Assembly (NCBI GenBank): GCA_023417985.1 | Contig: JAEZDV010000260.1 | Coordinates: 1 to 17,448 of the forward strand | Length of the DNA stretch: 17,448 nucleotides | Direction: 5' to 3' | Source of the DNA: Actinomycetes bacterium | GTDB taxonomy: Bacteria > Actinomycetota > Actinomycetes > Mycobacteriales > Mycobacteriaceae | Part shown: positions 1-6,931 of the stretch, piece after piece | How the letters are laid out: every line of letters starts with the position of its first letter | Position numbering within the stretch: the stretch's first letter is position 1 | Program-made: the position numbers and the translations under genes | Notes under the pieces: generated by a model | What the model was told of the DNA's origin: nothing | Seen by the model: the letters and a program-made list of their open reading frames with translations, nothing else | Databases searched by the model: none

Positions 1-26
1 CCCCCTCGACTGCGTTCCTGACTGTT

Positions 27-1193
27 CTACGGGCGGGGTGCCTTGGGCTTGGGCCGCGCGACCGGGCGGGGCAGCGCCTTCGTCAGGCGGGGTGCCCAGC
101 CGTGCGACGGCCACCGCTTGAGCCCCAGGCGGTCCGGGCTGAGTCGCGTGTCGACGAACTTGGGCTCGAGTTCCGGATCGGCATCACCGAGAAACCGGTA
201 GAGAATCGTTCCACCGTTCTCCTCGGAGCGCGCAGCCGCTTCCCAGCGCGTCGCACGATAGACGGCGCGAACGATGTTGTCCGCCACCACGATGATCGGC
301 AAGCCGTCGATCCCACGCGCCGCAGTGCCTGCCGGCCACGGCCCGGATGCCAGCGCACGGACTTGCGCCTGATCCGCGTTCTTCGCTTCGTTGATCCGCA
401 GAACCACGCACGGCGTCGGCAGTTCGGGGGCCGGTGACGCCGAATACTGGCGTACGAGTTCGGCGATCGGAATTGCCGTTCGGTCGGCTTCGGAAACGTC
501 GGTCGTCCCTGCAAGATTGGTGAGAATGCACTCCCCGCGATGTGGTTCGATCAAGCCGAGCGCAGCGATCACGGCCTGCGCGGTCACGTCCGCTGTGTGA
601 TCGGCATCAGATTTCGGATCGAGCCGGTCGGCCACGATGAAGTGTTCGACGGAGTATCCCGAGTCGTAGATGGCTTTGATGCGTCGCAGCGCAGCCTCGG
701 TTTCGGGTGTCGCGGGCGGTGCTTTCTCTCCGGCGTCGGTGAGTTTGTGGGTTTCTCCGAGTGCCGACCACACCAACGCGTAGATCCGGTTTCCGCGCCC
801 GGTTCCCACATAGACGATGCTGCGATCGCGAGGATCGACCAACGCGTAGACGTACGCACCGAGTTGGTCGATCACGGGTTGCGGCATCGGCTGCGGAGTG
901 GGAGTGCGGTCGTCGACCTCGGTGACGATCGCGCGCAGCACGGTCAATCGGAGTGAGACCGGCACCTTTCCGGCAGAGCCGCCGAAGAGCTCGCGGTTGG
1001 CGGCATCGACGGTGCCGAAGGTGCGTCCGGCGTGCTTGCTGAGCGCACCCAGAGCGAGAGTGAACTCCTCGAGCCTCTGACGCGGATCGTCTGCGGTGTC
1101 GGGCAGCTCATTGCTGGTCAGGAACATCTGGATCTCGGGAGATTCCAGCAAAGTTTGGGCAATGTTCAGAGGAACTGTCCACACGGTACGCAT
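27..1193 (-). CDS. GIY-YIG-like nuclease-family protein
   Basis: A 388-residue soluble protein. Residues about 113-140 look like the start of a GIY-YIG fold of the LEM-3/ANKLE1 kind: a Y-V-Y strand at 114-116, a short loop, then Y-V-G at 128-130 followed by a G-R-G-N-R turn with Arg135. A later LTN..G segment (224-229) also fits that family. The position where these nucleases carry the catalytic Glu appears to hold Gln206, so activity is uncertain. The N-terminal 110 residues and the C-terminal 130 residues are not recognised; the tail is rich in Pro, Lys and Arg. The start ATG lacks a clear ribosome site, but TAGAGT lies 6 nt upstream (1205-1200), so the mRNA may be leaderless. It diverges from the next gene. 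The family call rests on motif reading only. Confidence 0.6.
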   Translation of the reverse strand: MRTVWTVPLNIAQTLLESPEIQMFLTSNELPDTADDPRQRLEEFTLALGALSKHAGRTFGTVDAANRELFGGSAGKVPVSLRLTVLRAIVTEVDDRTPTPQPMPQPVIDQLGAYVYALVDPRDRSIVYVGTGRGNRIYALVWSALGETHKLTDAGEKAPPATPETEAALRRIKAIYDSGYSVEHFIVADRLDPKSDADHTADVTAQAVIAALGLIEPHRGECILTNLAGTTDVSEADRTAIPIAELVRQYSASPAPELPTPCVVLRINEAKNADQAQVRALASGPWPAGTAARGIDGLPIIVVADNIVRAVYRATRWEAAARSEENGGTILYRFLGDADPELEPKFVDTRLSPDRLGLKRWPSHGWAPRLTKALPRPVARPKPKAPRP

Positions 1194-1463
1194 TCTGCGA
1201 CTCTAGGCCAATACCAGTGCTCGAGTGCTTCTCCGCGCACAGTCTGCCCCGCTTCACGTGGAACCCCCGGTCCCATCGCAGCGGTCGTGGGAGGAGGGCT
1301 TCGGCAGGCCCGACCAGCCGGCGGCGGGATCACGTCTCGGCGGACCCGAGTTGGCGGATTACAGCTGTTGCAGCGCGACGAGTCGCCTGCCGCGAGGTGT
1401 GTCGACCCTCGAATAACGGCACCGCTGCCTCCCCGCCGACCAACGTCGCTTAACGTATAGCTC
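1194..1463. other. Divergent intergenic region with two start-proximal -10 boxes
   Basis: This 270-bp gap separates two divergently transcribed genes. I see no convincing coding frame. A TAGAGT hexamer (1205-1200, minus strand) lies 6 nt before the GIY-YIG-like ATG, and TAACGT (1451-1456, plus strand) lies 7 nt before the GTG of the glycolipid-binding gene. Both fit the TAnnnT -10 pattern. Neither has an obvious -35 box. Confidence 0.45.
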
Positions 1464-2075
1464 GTGAGCACCCCTGCTTCTGATGCCGCGGGTTCTGCGG
1501 CGAGTCCGGCGTCGGCATGGCCGGCGCTTCTCACCTGGCGAGCGCTGGATGCGCCCCGAATGGAATCGGTGCGTGTGCAGCTCAACGGCCGTCGGATCAA
1601 AGCGTCCGGCCGCATTGTGGGTGGCGCCTGCGCCGACCATCCCGCATTCAGCGCCTCCTACGACTTGGTGACCGACGAAAACGGCGTCACACGCCGGTTG
1701 TCCGTGCGGACCACCGTCGCGGCCGGTGAGCGTCATATGTCGATCAGCAGGTCCGAAGAGGGCATCTGGATGGTTGACAACGGCACCCACCATCAACGTT
1801 CCACGTTCGGTGGAGCGCTGGACGTCGACGTCATCCTCAGCCCGTTCTTCAATGCTCTGCCGATCCGGCGTCACGGGCTGCAGTCGGGCCCGGCCGACCT
1901 CGAGGTGCCAGTGGTCTACGTGAACCTCGTCGACCTCGGCGTCCAGGAAGCGGCCGTGATGTACAGCAGCGCGTCCGACGGTATCCATGTGCTGTCGCCC
2001 GTGTCGACGTCGTCCGTCACGGTCGACGCCGACGGATTCGTCATGGAGTACCGCGGGCTCGCCGAACGGATCTGA
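1464..2075 (+). CDS. Putative glycolipid-binding domain protein
   Basis: A 203-residue cytoplasmic protein without signal peptide or membrane helix. It resembles the putative glycolipid-binding family (PF06475, formerly DUF1089): an early W-x-A segment, a beta-rich core, a W-M-V-D-N-G motif at about residue 100, a D-V-D-V-I-L-S-P-F-F-N-A-L-P-I-R-R stretch near 120-136, and a C-terminal D-x-D-G-F-V-M-E-Y-R-G-L motif. The family has a known fold but no firm biochemical role, and the lipid-binding name comes from structure. The GTG start is chosen because TAACGT ends 7 nt before it, suggesting a leaderless transcript. It converges on the amidase gene, separated by 54 nt that contain an inverted repeat. 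Confidence 0.72.
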   Translation: MSTPASDAAGSAASPASAWPALLTWRALDAPRMESVRVQLNGRRIKASGRIVGGACADHPAFSASYDLVTDENGVTRRLSVRTTVAAGERHMSISRSEEGIWMVDNGTHHQRSTFGGALDVDVILSPFFNALPIRRHGLQSGPADLEVPVVYVNLVDLGVQEAAVMYSSASDGIHVLSPVSTSSVTVDADGFVMEYRGLAERI

Positions 2076-2110
2076 CAGACCGACGAGCCCCCTCCTGTCG
2101 CTGGTCTGTC
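2074..2110. terminator. Inverted repeat between convergent genes, candidate bidirectional terminator
   Basis: GACAGACC at 2074-2081 pairs with GGTCTGTC at 2103-2110, giving an 8-bp stem with a 21-nt loop; a further three pairs are possible inside after a wobble and a mismatch. It overlaps the stop codon of the glycolipid-binding gene and lies 20 nt past the amidase stop. There is no T-run on either side, so it would be an imperfect intrinsic terminator. Confidence 0.4.
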
Positions 2111-2129
2111 GTACGCCGTCACCAACCAG

Positions 2130-3476
2130 CTAGTCGTCGGCGGTTTCGACCGCGAGCGCGACTGCAAGTGCTGTCGATTCGGCCGGGTGACTCCCGTGTC
2201 CGCCGGTTCCCGCGGTGAGACCGACGACCTGCAATCCGATCGGCAGCGAGCCACCGCCAGGCGCCGGCACCGACAAGGCCGGTGTGCCGAGGACGCTGAA
2301 CGGGATGCAGTGCTGCAGCAGCGGTCCTCGCAGTACCGTCGGATCGCTGTCCTGCGGTGCCGATCGGATCCCGGTTGTCGCAGTGATCAGCGCATCGAGA
2401 CCTTCCGACTTCCGCAGACGCTCCACGACCTCGTGCCGCAGGCGTGACGCGGTCCGTACCGCATGCACGTACTCGTACGCGGGACGGTCGCGCTGCGCAG
2501 CCAGTAGCGCGGCTGTGGCGGGCTGATAGCGCTGCGGTTCCGATTCGAATCGGGCGCGGTGCGTTTCGTAGGCCTCCGAACCGGTGACGACCGGATACAC
2601 GTCGAGCAGGTCTCCGGTTTCCGGGAGCGTCACGTCGACAACCTCGGCTCCCAGATCCACCAGCGTGCGACACGCTGTGTCGATTGCTGTTTCGGACTGG
2701 GGATCCGCGAAGTCCCAGATGCCACCGCGGAGCCTGCCGATGCGGAGACCCGATACCGGGGTGCGCAGATGAGCGATACCGGGAATCGCACCCCACGCGA
2801 GCGCGACGTCCAGGGTGTCCGTGGCCAGCAGACCCACATGGTCGAATGTCGTGGACAGCGGAAACGCACCCTCCGTCGGAAGAGCGCCGTGGCCGGGCTT
2901 GAAACCGGCGATGCCGCACAACGCGGCCGGAGTGCGGACGCTGCATCCCGTGTCGGTGCCGAGCGCAACGGGGACGATCCCACGGGCGACGAGAACCGCC
3001 GACCCCGATGACGAGCCACCGCTGATCAGGCCCGGGTTGTGGGGATGCGCAGCCGGGCCGGACGCGTTGACGAGACCGGTCGGACCGTACGCGAACTCGT
3101 GAAGGTGGGTCTTCGCGACGACGATCGCACCCGCCTCGCGCAGTTTCCGGACGATGCGCGCATCGGAGGCGGCGGGCGGGGCATCGTCGAGCACGGCGCT
3201 GCCGCAGCGAGTGGGCAGGCCGGCGACATCGATGTTGTCCTTGACCGCGACGGCGACGCCGTGCAGCGGCCCGATCCAGTTGCCGGCCGCGATCTCCGCA
3301 TCGGCGCGCGCTGCGGATTCGAGAGCGGCCGCATCGTCCCGCGCCGCGACGATGTTCTGCCAGGGTGTGCCGTCGAGGGCGTCGAGATCGGCCAGTACCT
3401 GGCGGATGTGTTCCGTCGGGGTGAGCTTGCCAGTCGTGATCGCCGAGGCGATGTCGCGCAGGGTCACCGGGTCCAC
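2130..3476 (-). CDS. Amidase, amidase-signature family
   Basis: A serine amidohydrolase of about 448 residues that hydrolyses a carboxamide; the substrate cannot be told from sequence. The catalytic triad is visible: Lys79 in A-V-K-D-N, cis-Ser155 in S-G-G-S-S-S-G, and nucleophile Ser179 in G-T-D-T-G-C-S-V-R. The spacing of 24 residues between the two serines equals that of fatty acid amide hydrolase (217/241). The residue before the nucleophile is Cys178, where the family usually has Gly. The reading frame is open further upstream, but that part lies inside tyrA. Start GTG 3476 has GGGGAG 4 nt upstream; GTG 3467 would instead overlap the tyrA stop as GTGA. Either way the gene is translationally coupled to prephenate dehydrogenase. 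A role in aromatic amino-acid metabolism is not implied. Confidence 0.9.
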   Translation of the reverse strand: MDPVTLRDIASAITTGKLTPTEHIRQVLADLDALDGTPWQNIVAARDDAAALESAARADAEIAAGNWIGPLHGVAVAVKDNIDVAGLPTRCGSAVLDDAPPAASDARIVRKLREAGAIVVAKTHLHEFAYGPTGLVNASGPAAHPHNPGLISGGSSSGSAVLVARGIVPVALGTDTGCSVRTPAALCGIAGFKPGHGALPTEGAFPLSTTFDHVGLLATDTLDVALAWGAIPGIAHLRTPVSGLRIGRLRGGIWDFADPQSETAIDTACRTLVDLGAEVVDVTLPETGDLLDVYPVVTGSEAYETHRARFESEPQRYQPATAALLAAQRDRPAYEYVHAVRTASRLRHEVVERLRKSEGLDALITATTGIRSAPQDSDPTVLRGPLLQHCIPFSVLGTPALSVPAPGGGSLPIGLQVVGLTAGTGGHGSHPAESTALAVALAVETADD

Positions 3477-4408
3477 ACCTCTCCCCGGCGTCCGGCTTCG
3501 CGAAGGGCGGTGAGCCAGTCGCCCTCCCCGGGTACGACGCCGGTGATGGGGACGCGTGTCCGCTGCTCGTACCGGGTGCGGGCTTCGAAGCCGGCGCGTG
3601 TGAGGTCGGAGGTCGTGCCGTCGGCGAGTTGTTCCCGGGCCGCGGTCAACACGGCCAGGGTTTCGTCGAGCGCCCCGAGCAACGCGGAGGCGTTGGCCTC
3701 GCACATCGCGTCGACCAGGGAAGGTGCCGTCGCGGCGACCCGAGTGCCGTCCCGGAACGAGCCCGCTGCCAATCCCAGTGCGAGGTCACCGCCCGCGGAC
3801 CCGGCCAGGGCGAGGGCTTCGGCCAAGATATGAGGCAGATGGGAGATCCGGGCGACCGCCGCGTCGTGTTCACCGGACTCGGCCGGTACGACGACGGATC
3901 CGCAGTCGAGTGCGAGATCGGCGACCTCCTGCCACACCCCGGCGTCGGTGCCCTCGTCGACCGTCACCACCCAGACGGCGTCACGGAACAGACCGGCGGT
4001 GCTCGCGTCCCACCCCGACTCCGCGGTGCCGGCCATCGGGTGCCCGCCGACGAAACGCCTGGAAAGGCCATGTGCCGCGACCGCCGCGGCGACTTCCGAC
4101 TTGACGCTCACCACGTCGGTCAGCGCTACGTCGGGGGCGTGTCGGGCAACGGCTTCGAGGATGTCACCGACCGCAGGCATCGGAACCGCGATCACCACGA
4201 TGGCTCCCGCGTCGGCCGCCCGTTCAAGGGTCGCGGCCAAGTCGGTGGTCGCGTCGAACCCGAGGTCGCGGGCCGCGTCCACTGCCTGCGGAGATCGGTT
4301 GTAACCCCAGGCCTGGCGTCCCGTCGCGGCCGCTGCGCGGAGGAGCGATCCTCCGATCAGGCCGAGGCCGAGGACGCATACGGGCGGGGCGAAGGTAGCG
4401 GTATGCAC
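3464..4408 (-). CDS. tyrA: Prephenate dehydrogenase
   Basis: About 314 residues. It catalyses NAD-dependent oxidative decarboxylation of prephenate to 4-hydroxyphenylpyruvate in tyrosine synthesis, in the cytoplasm. The N-terminal Rossmann fold shows G-L-G-L-I-G-G at residues 14-20. A T-D-V-V-S-V-K-S segment near 97-104 and G-G-H-P-M-A-G at 121-127, with catalytic His123, are diagnostic of the TyrA family. The C-terminal helical dimerisation domain follows. I see no ACT domain. The frame extends to an ATG at 4486, but that would overlap the divergent gene, so GTG 4408 is preferred; its ribosome site is weak. It is first in a two-gene unit with the amidase. Confidence 0.92.
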   Translation of the reverse strand: MHTATFAPPVCVLGLGLIGGSLLRAAAATGRQAWGYNRSPQAVDAARDLGFDATTDLAATLERAADAGAIVVIAVPMPAVGDILEAVARHAPDVALTDVVSVKSEVAAAVAAHGLSRRFVGGHPMAGTAESGWDASTAGLFRDAVWVVTVDEGTDAGVWQEVADLALDCGSVVVPAESGEHDAAVARISHLPHILAEALALAGSAGGDLALGLAAGSFRDGTRVAATAPSLVDAMCEANASALLGALDETLAVLTAAREQLADGTTSDLTRAGFEARTRYEQRTRVPITGVVPGEGDWLTALREAGRRGEVWTR

Positions 4409-4461
4409 CGCTTCAGGTTGGCATATTCGGGCGTGGGCTTCATTAGCGGGACAAGGCAGAC

Positions 4462-4467
4462 TACCGT
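4462..4467 (+). promoter_or_regulatory. Candidate -10 box for leaderless TadA-associated gene
   Basis: TACCGT ends exactly 7 nt before the ATG at 4475 and no Shine-Dalgarno sequence is present, so transcription probably starts at or next to the start codon. A poor -35 match, TTCATT, lies at 4439-4444. Confidence 0.45.
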
Positions 4468-4474
4468 TGCGCGC

Positions 4475-5011
4475 ATGGCTGCACAACGCGTAGGGAACAA
4501 GAGCCCTTCGGTGAATTCGATCGAGGACCTCGACGGTTTCGCCGTCGCCGTGACGCGTGAAGACGGGCTCTGGAAGTGCCGGGCCCTCACAGATTCGGCA
4601 CTGACGAGCCTGGACACGGCCGTGACCGAGCTGCGGGAACTACGCAGCTCCGGCGCCGTCTTCGGTCTGCTGAACGTCGACGACGAGTTCTTCGTCATCA
4701 TCCGCCCTGCCCCCTCGGGCACCCGTTTGCTGGTGTCCGACGCGACGATGGCGATCGACTACGACCTGGCAGCCGACGTGCTCGACGCTCTGAACGTCGA
4801 CATCCCCGACATCGACCCGGACGAATTGGATGACGTGGAGCCGTGGGAGGAAGGCGACCTCGGGATCCTCAAGGATCTGGGTCTGCCCGAACCGGTGCTG
4901 TCGGTGATCCTGTCCGAGACGGACCTCTATCCCGACGAGCAGCTCGAGGAGATCGCGCAACGTCTCGGGTTCGACGACGTCTGGGCCGCTGCGCTGGACA
5001 AACTGCGTTAG
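4475..5011 (+). CDS. tRNA adenosine deaminase-associated protein
   Basis: A 178-residue acidic protein, with many Asp and Glu residues especially at 108-130, matching the actinobacterial family named for its constant position beside tadA (TIGR03941-type). Its biochemical role is not established. Visible features are a D-G-F-A-V-A-V-T-R-E-D-G-W-like N-terminus, a beta-rich first half (A-V-F-G-L-L-N-V-D-D-E-F-F-V), and a C-terminal helical part ending L-G-F-D-D-V-W-A-A-A-L-D-K-L-R. The stop TAG is directly followed by the ATG of tadA with no spacer, so the two are an operon. The start ATG is supported by the TACCGT box 7 nt upstream. It diverges from tyrA. Confidence 0.85.
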   Translation: MAAQRVGNKSPSVNSIEDLDGFAVAVTREDGLWKCRALTDSALTSLDTAVTELRELRSSGAVFGLLNVDDEFFVIIRPAPSGTRLLVSDATMAIDYDLAADVLDALNVDIPDIDPDELDDVEPWEEGDLGILKDLGLPEPVLSVILSETDLYPDEQLEEIAQRLGFDDVWAAALDKLR

Positions 5012-5488
5012 ATGGGACTGCGCGACGACGAGAAGCTGATTCGGGTCGCGCTGGAGGCTGCGGCTGCTGCGCCCGCCGGGGATGTTCCGGTGGGCGCCGC
5101 GGTGTTCGCGGCCGACGGCACGGAGCTGGCCCGCGCCGCGAACTCGCGTGAAGCCACCGGGGACCCCACCGCACATGCCGAGGTGCTCGCACTGCGGGCG
5201 GCCGCGCTTGTGTACGGGGACGGCTGGCGTCTGGAAGGCACGACGCTCGCGGTCACCCTCGAACCCTGCACGATGTGCGCCGGGGCGGCGGTTCTCGCCC
5301 GTGTCGACCGTATCGTCTTCGGAGCCTGGGAGCCCAAGACAGGGGCTGTGGGATCGCTGTGGGATGTCGTGCGGGACCGTCGTCTCACTCATCGCGCGCA
5401 GGTGCGGGGCGGTGTGCTCGAGAACGAGTGCGCGGGGGTTCTCGAGGAGTTCTTCCGATCCCAACGCGAGACCCGCCCGGGCCTCTGA
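5012..5488 (+). CDS. tadA: tRNA-specific adenosine-34 deaminase TadA
   Basis: A 158-residue zinc deaminase that converts A34 to inosine in the anticodon wobble position of tRNA-Arg(ACG), in the cytoplasm. The zinc and catalytic motifs are present: H55-A-E57 with Glu57 as proton shuttle, and P-C86-T-M-C89. Length is normal for bacterial TadA (150-170). The N-terminal G-D-V-P-V-G-A segment is typical. It begins on the base after the stop of the TadA-associated gene and is followed, 46 nt past its stop, by tRNA-Ser(CGA). Guanine and cytosine deaminases share the fold, but the neighbour and the EPCTMCAGA signature favour TadA. Confidence 0.93.
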   Translation: MGLRDDEKLIRVALEAAAAAPAGDVPVGAAVFAADGTELARAANSREATGDPTAHAEVLALRAAALVYGDGWRLEGTTLAVTLEPCTMCAGAAVLARVDRIVFGAWEPKTGAVGSLWDVVRDRRLTHRAQVRGGVLENECAGVLEEFFRSQRETRPGL

Positions 5489-5520
5489 CCAGCCGATTTC
5501 AGCACAGGCGCACGATCCGG

Positions 5521-5526
5521 TAGAGT
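5521..5526 (+). promoter_or_regulatory. Candidate -10 box of tRNA-Ser
   Basis: TAGAGT lies 8 nt before the first base of the mature tRNA. TTCAGC at 5498-5503 is a weak -35 at 17-nt spacing. Confidence 0.5.
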
Positions 5527-5534
5527 CTTTTAGC

Positions 5535-5625
5535 GGTGGCGTGTCCGAGCGGCCTAAGGAGCACGCCTCGAAAGCGTGTGACGGGTAACCCCCGTCCGAG
5601 GGTTCAAATCCCTCCGCCACCGCCA
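5535..5625 (+). tRNA. tRNA-Ser(CGA), reads UCG
   Basis: The cloverleaf can be drawn by hand. Acceptor GGTGGCG (5535-5541) pairs with CGCCACC (5615-5621), then discriminator G and an encoded CCA (5623-5625). The anticodon stem CACGC/GCGTG encloses loop CTCGAAA, giving anticodon CGA. The long variable arm (about 5580-5599) is typical of class II tRNA-Ser. The T-arm holds GTTCAAATC. It is followed at once by a terminator hairpin. Its 3' end is repeated at 6493-6509. Confidence 0.97.
5608..5624. repeat. att-like direct repeat, copy at tRNA-Ser 3' end
   Basis: The 17-bp sequence ATCCCTCCGCCACCGCC covers the T-arm 3' side, the acceptor 3' strand and part of CCA. The same 17 bp recur in the same orientation at 6493-6509. 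The 3' ends of tRNA genes are common integration sites for phages and islands. Confidence 0.7.
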
Positions 5626-5628
5626 CGA

Positions 5629-5664
5629 AGTCCCCCTCCTGTTTACGCAGGTGGGGGACTTTTT
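5629..5664 (+). terminator. Intrinsic terminator of tRNA-Ser
   Basis: AGTCCCCC (5629-5636) pairs with GGGGGACT (5653-5660); after one T-T mismatch the stem continues with CCTG/CAGG and a TTTACG loop. A run of five T follows (5660-5664). It starts 4 nt after the tRNA CCA. The racemase stop codon on the other strand abuts it. Confidence 0.88.
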
Positions 5665-6434
5665 CAATGCCCGCCTGCCGACACTCCGGCTGAGTCGGTA
5701 CGGAACGCCGATCCGCGCCATGTCGGCATCTCCCGGAGCCCCGTCGCGACTTCTACCGCCGCGCGCCCACCGAGTCTTGTGGAGTCCAGGATCGGTAGCG
5801 GGGAGATTTCCGGGGTCACGAGCAGGGGAATCTCGGTACATACCAACGCCACCGCTTCACAGCCGGAGGCTGCGAGTCGTCCGATCAAGTCGACGAACGC
5901 CGCCCTCGTGGCCTCCCGAAATGTTCCGTGCACCAGTTCGTCGAATATCGCTGAGTGGACCATTGCTTGATCGTCGTCTGCTGGCCTGACGCATTCGATG
6001 CCTCGCGCCTCGAACTCGCGGGGGTACAGCGGCCCCCGCATGGTGTATCGCGTTCCCAGAATTCCTACCCGTTTGTGACCGGCGAGTTCGGCGGCCGCCG
6101 CGACGACGTCGACGAGGTGGATGCCGGGAAGCGCGAGCGGGACTCCGGGAGCCTCGAGCGCGAGGTGCGCGGTGTTGTCGGGACATATGAAGAAGTCGCA
6201 TCCTGCCCGTGCGAGGCGTTCGACACTGGTGGCGGGCACAGCGCGCACCGACTCGTAGTCGGACGACTCCCACGCGGGCATACAGTGTTCGAACGAGATG
6301 CAGTCCATGGTGATATCCGGATGGACGGGCAGACCTGCTGCGCTGCTGTAGCCGCATATCTCCCGCCAGCAGAGAGACGCGCCCTCCCAGCTGTCGGCCA
6401 GGATTCCGACGTGTTTCGGAGAAGTGCCTTTCAT
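5664..6434 (-). CDS. Aspartate/glutamate racemase family protein
   Basis: 256 residues with the two-lobe Asp/Glu/hydantoin racemase pattern. The first active-site motif, normally P-C-N-T-A-H, reads C-P-D-N-T-A-H at 84-90, with Asp86 where the catalytic Cys usually sits. The second motif, V-C-T-E-I-P-L-L at 198-205, keeps its Cys199. G-I-L-G-T (124-128) is the usual second-lobe phosphate-loop-like turn. One missing Cys also occurs in enzymes such as E. coli YgeA, so a one-sided racemase or a different activity (isomerase or decarboxylase) is possible. Start ATG 6434 has AAGGTGG 5 nt upstream. It is the only gene between the two copies of the tRNA-Ser 3' end and lies on the same strand as the scn operon. 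Confidence 0.82.
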   Translation of the reverse strand: MKGTSPKHVGILADSWEGASLCWREICGYSSAAGLPVHPDITMDCISFEHCMPAWESSDYESVRAVPATSVERLARAGCDFFICPDNTAHLALEAPGVPLALPGIHLVDVVAAAAELAGHKRVGILGTRYTMRGPLYPREFEARGIECVRPADDDQAMVHSAIFDELVHGTFREATRAAFVDLIGRLAASGCEAVALVCTEIPLLVTPEISPLPILDSTRLGGRAAVEVATGLREMPTWRGSAFRTDSAGVSAGGH

Positions 6435-6492
6435 GGGTTCCACCTTGCCCGAATTGCGTTCGGGTCGGGTCGCGTGGGACTCGACCAGTTCG

Positions 6493-6509
6493 ATCCCTCC
6501 GCCACCGCC
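6493..6509. repeat. att-like direct repeat, second copy
   Basis: Exact 17-bp copy of the tRNA-Ser 3' end at 5608-5624. A GTTC upstream (6488-6491) extends the similarity to the T-loop, but one base is missing there, and no further tRNA sequence precedes it. GAAGTCC follows at both sites, then a hairpin at both sites. Confidence 0.7.
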
Positions 6510-6513
6510 GAGA

Positions 6514-6543
6514 AGTCCCTCACCTGCTTGCAGGTGAGGGACT
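6514..6543. terminator. Perfect hairpin after the second tRNA-end copy, candidate terminator
   Basis: A 13-bp perfect stem, AGTCCCTCACCTG with CAGGTGAGGGACT, closes a CTTG tetraloop. On the plus strand CTTTGTC follows. The hairpin lies in the same place relative to the repeat as the tRNA terminator does at the first copy. It also lies 25 nt past the stop of the last scn-operon gene, so it could end that operon, though on the minus strand only a T-poor sequence follows. Confidence 0.65.
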
Positions 6544-6568
6544 CTTTGTCTGGTGGATCCCGAGTGGT

Positions 6569-6931
6569 TCAGTCCCCTTCGAATCGGGCCCGAACCTCCC
6601 GCATTTTTGCTTGCAGTTCGTCGGGATCGATCACCCCGCGGTCGAGCAGTGTATGTGCGGTGGCGATCGCGGACCTGGTATGGACCGGAAAGTCGCGGTA
6701 GATATCTTCGCCGAGAGCGTCTTCCGTCTGGCGACGCTCGAGGTTGTCCCAGACGTTGCGCCAGGACAGACACTCCACGGTTGCCTGCATGCTCGACTCC
6801 CAGGGCGCCGGCTTACGGTCCAGTTCCGGCAGCGACGTCTCCCGGACCGCATCATCCCCGAGCAACCCCAGAATGATCTCGTGGGCCTCGACCGAATCGC
6901 GCCGGTCGAACCTTTGCCTGTCAATTGTCAC
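6569..6931 (-). CDS. P15K-like thiocyanate hydrolase activator protein
   Basis: 120 residues, about 14 kDa. It resembles the N-terminal half of nitrile hydratase beta and is a paralogue of scnA in this operon: both share W-E near the start of the core, T-x-E-C-L-x-W-R-x-x-W, R-R, D-x-L-G, Y, P, R and T-L-x-D-x-G-x-I-x-P-D-E-L in order (residues 44-106 here). In Thiobacillus thioparus a similar 15-kDa protein, P15K, is encoded downstream of scnC and promotes active enzyme formation with cobalt; position and size match. Start GTG 6931 overlaps the scnC stop as GTGA and has GGAGGT 5 nt upstream. A second structural beta-like subunit is the alternative. Confidence 0.8.
   Translation of the reverse strand: MTIDRQRFDRRDSVEAHEIILGLLGDDAVRETSLPELDRKPAPWESSMQATVECLSWRNVWDNLERRQTEDALGEDIYRDFPVHTRSAIATAHTLLDRGVIDPDELQAKMREVRARFEGD

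Noticed and set aside
3477..3704. Upstream extension of the amidase frame
   Set aside because: The extra 76 residues are Arg/His-rich and lie inside tyrA in another frame; a ribosome site favours GTG 3476.
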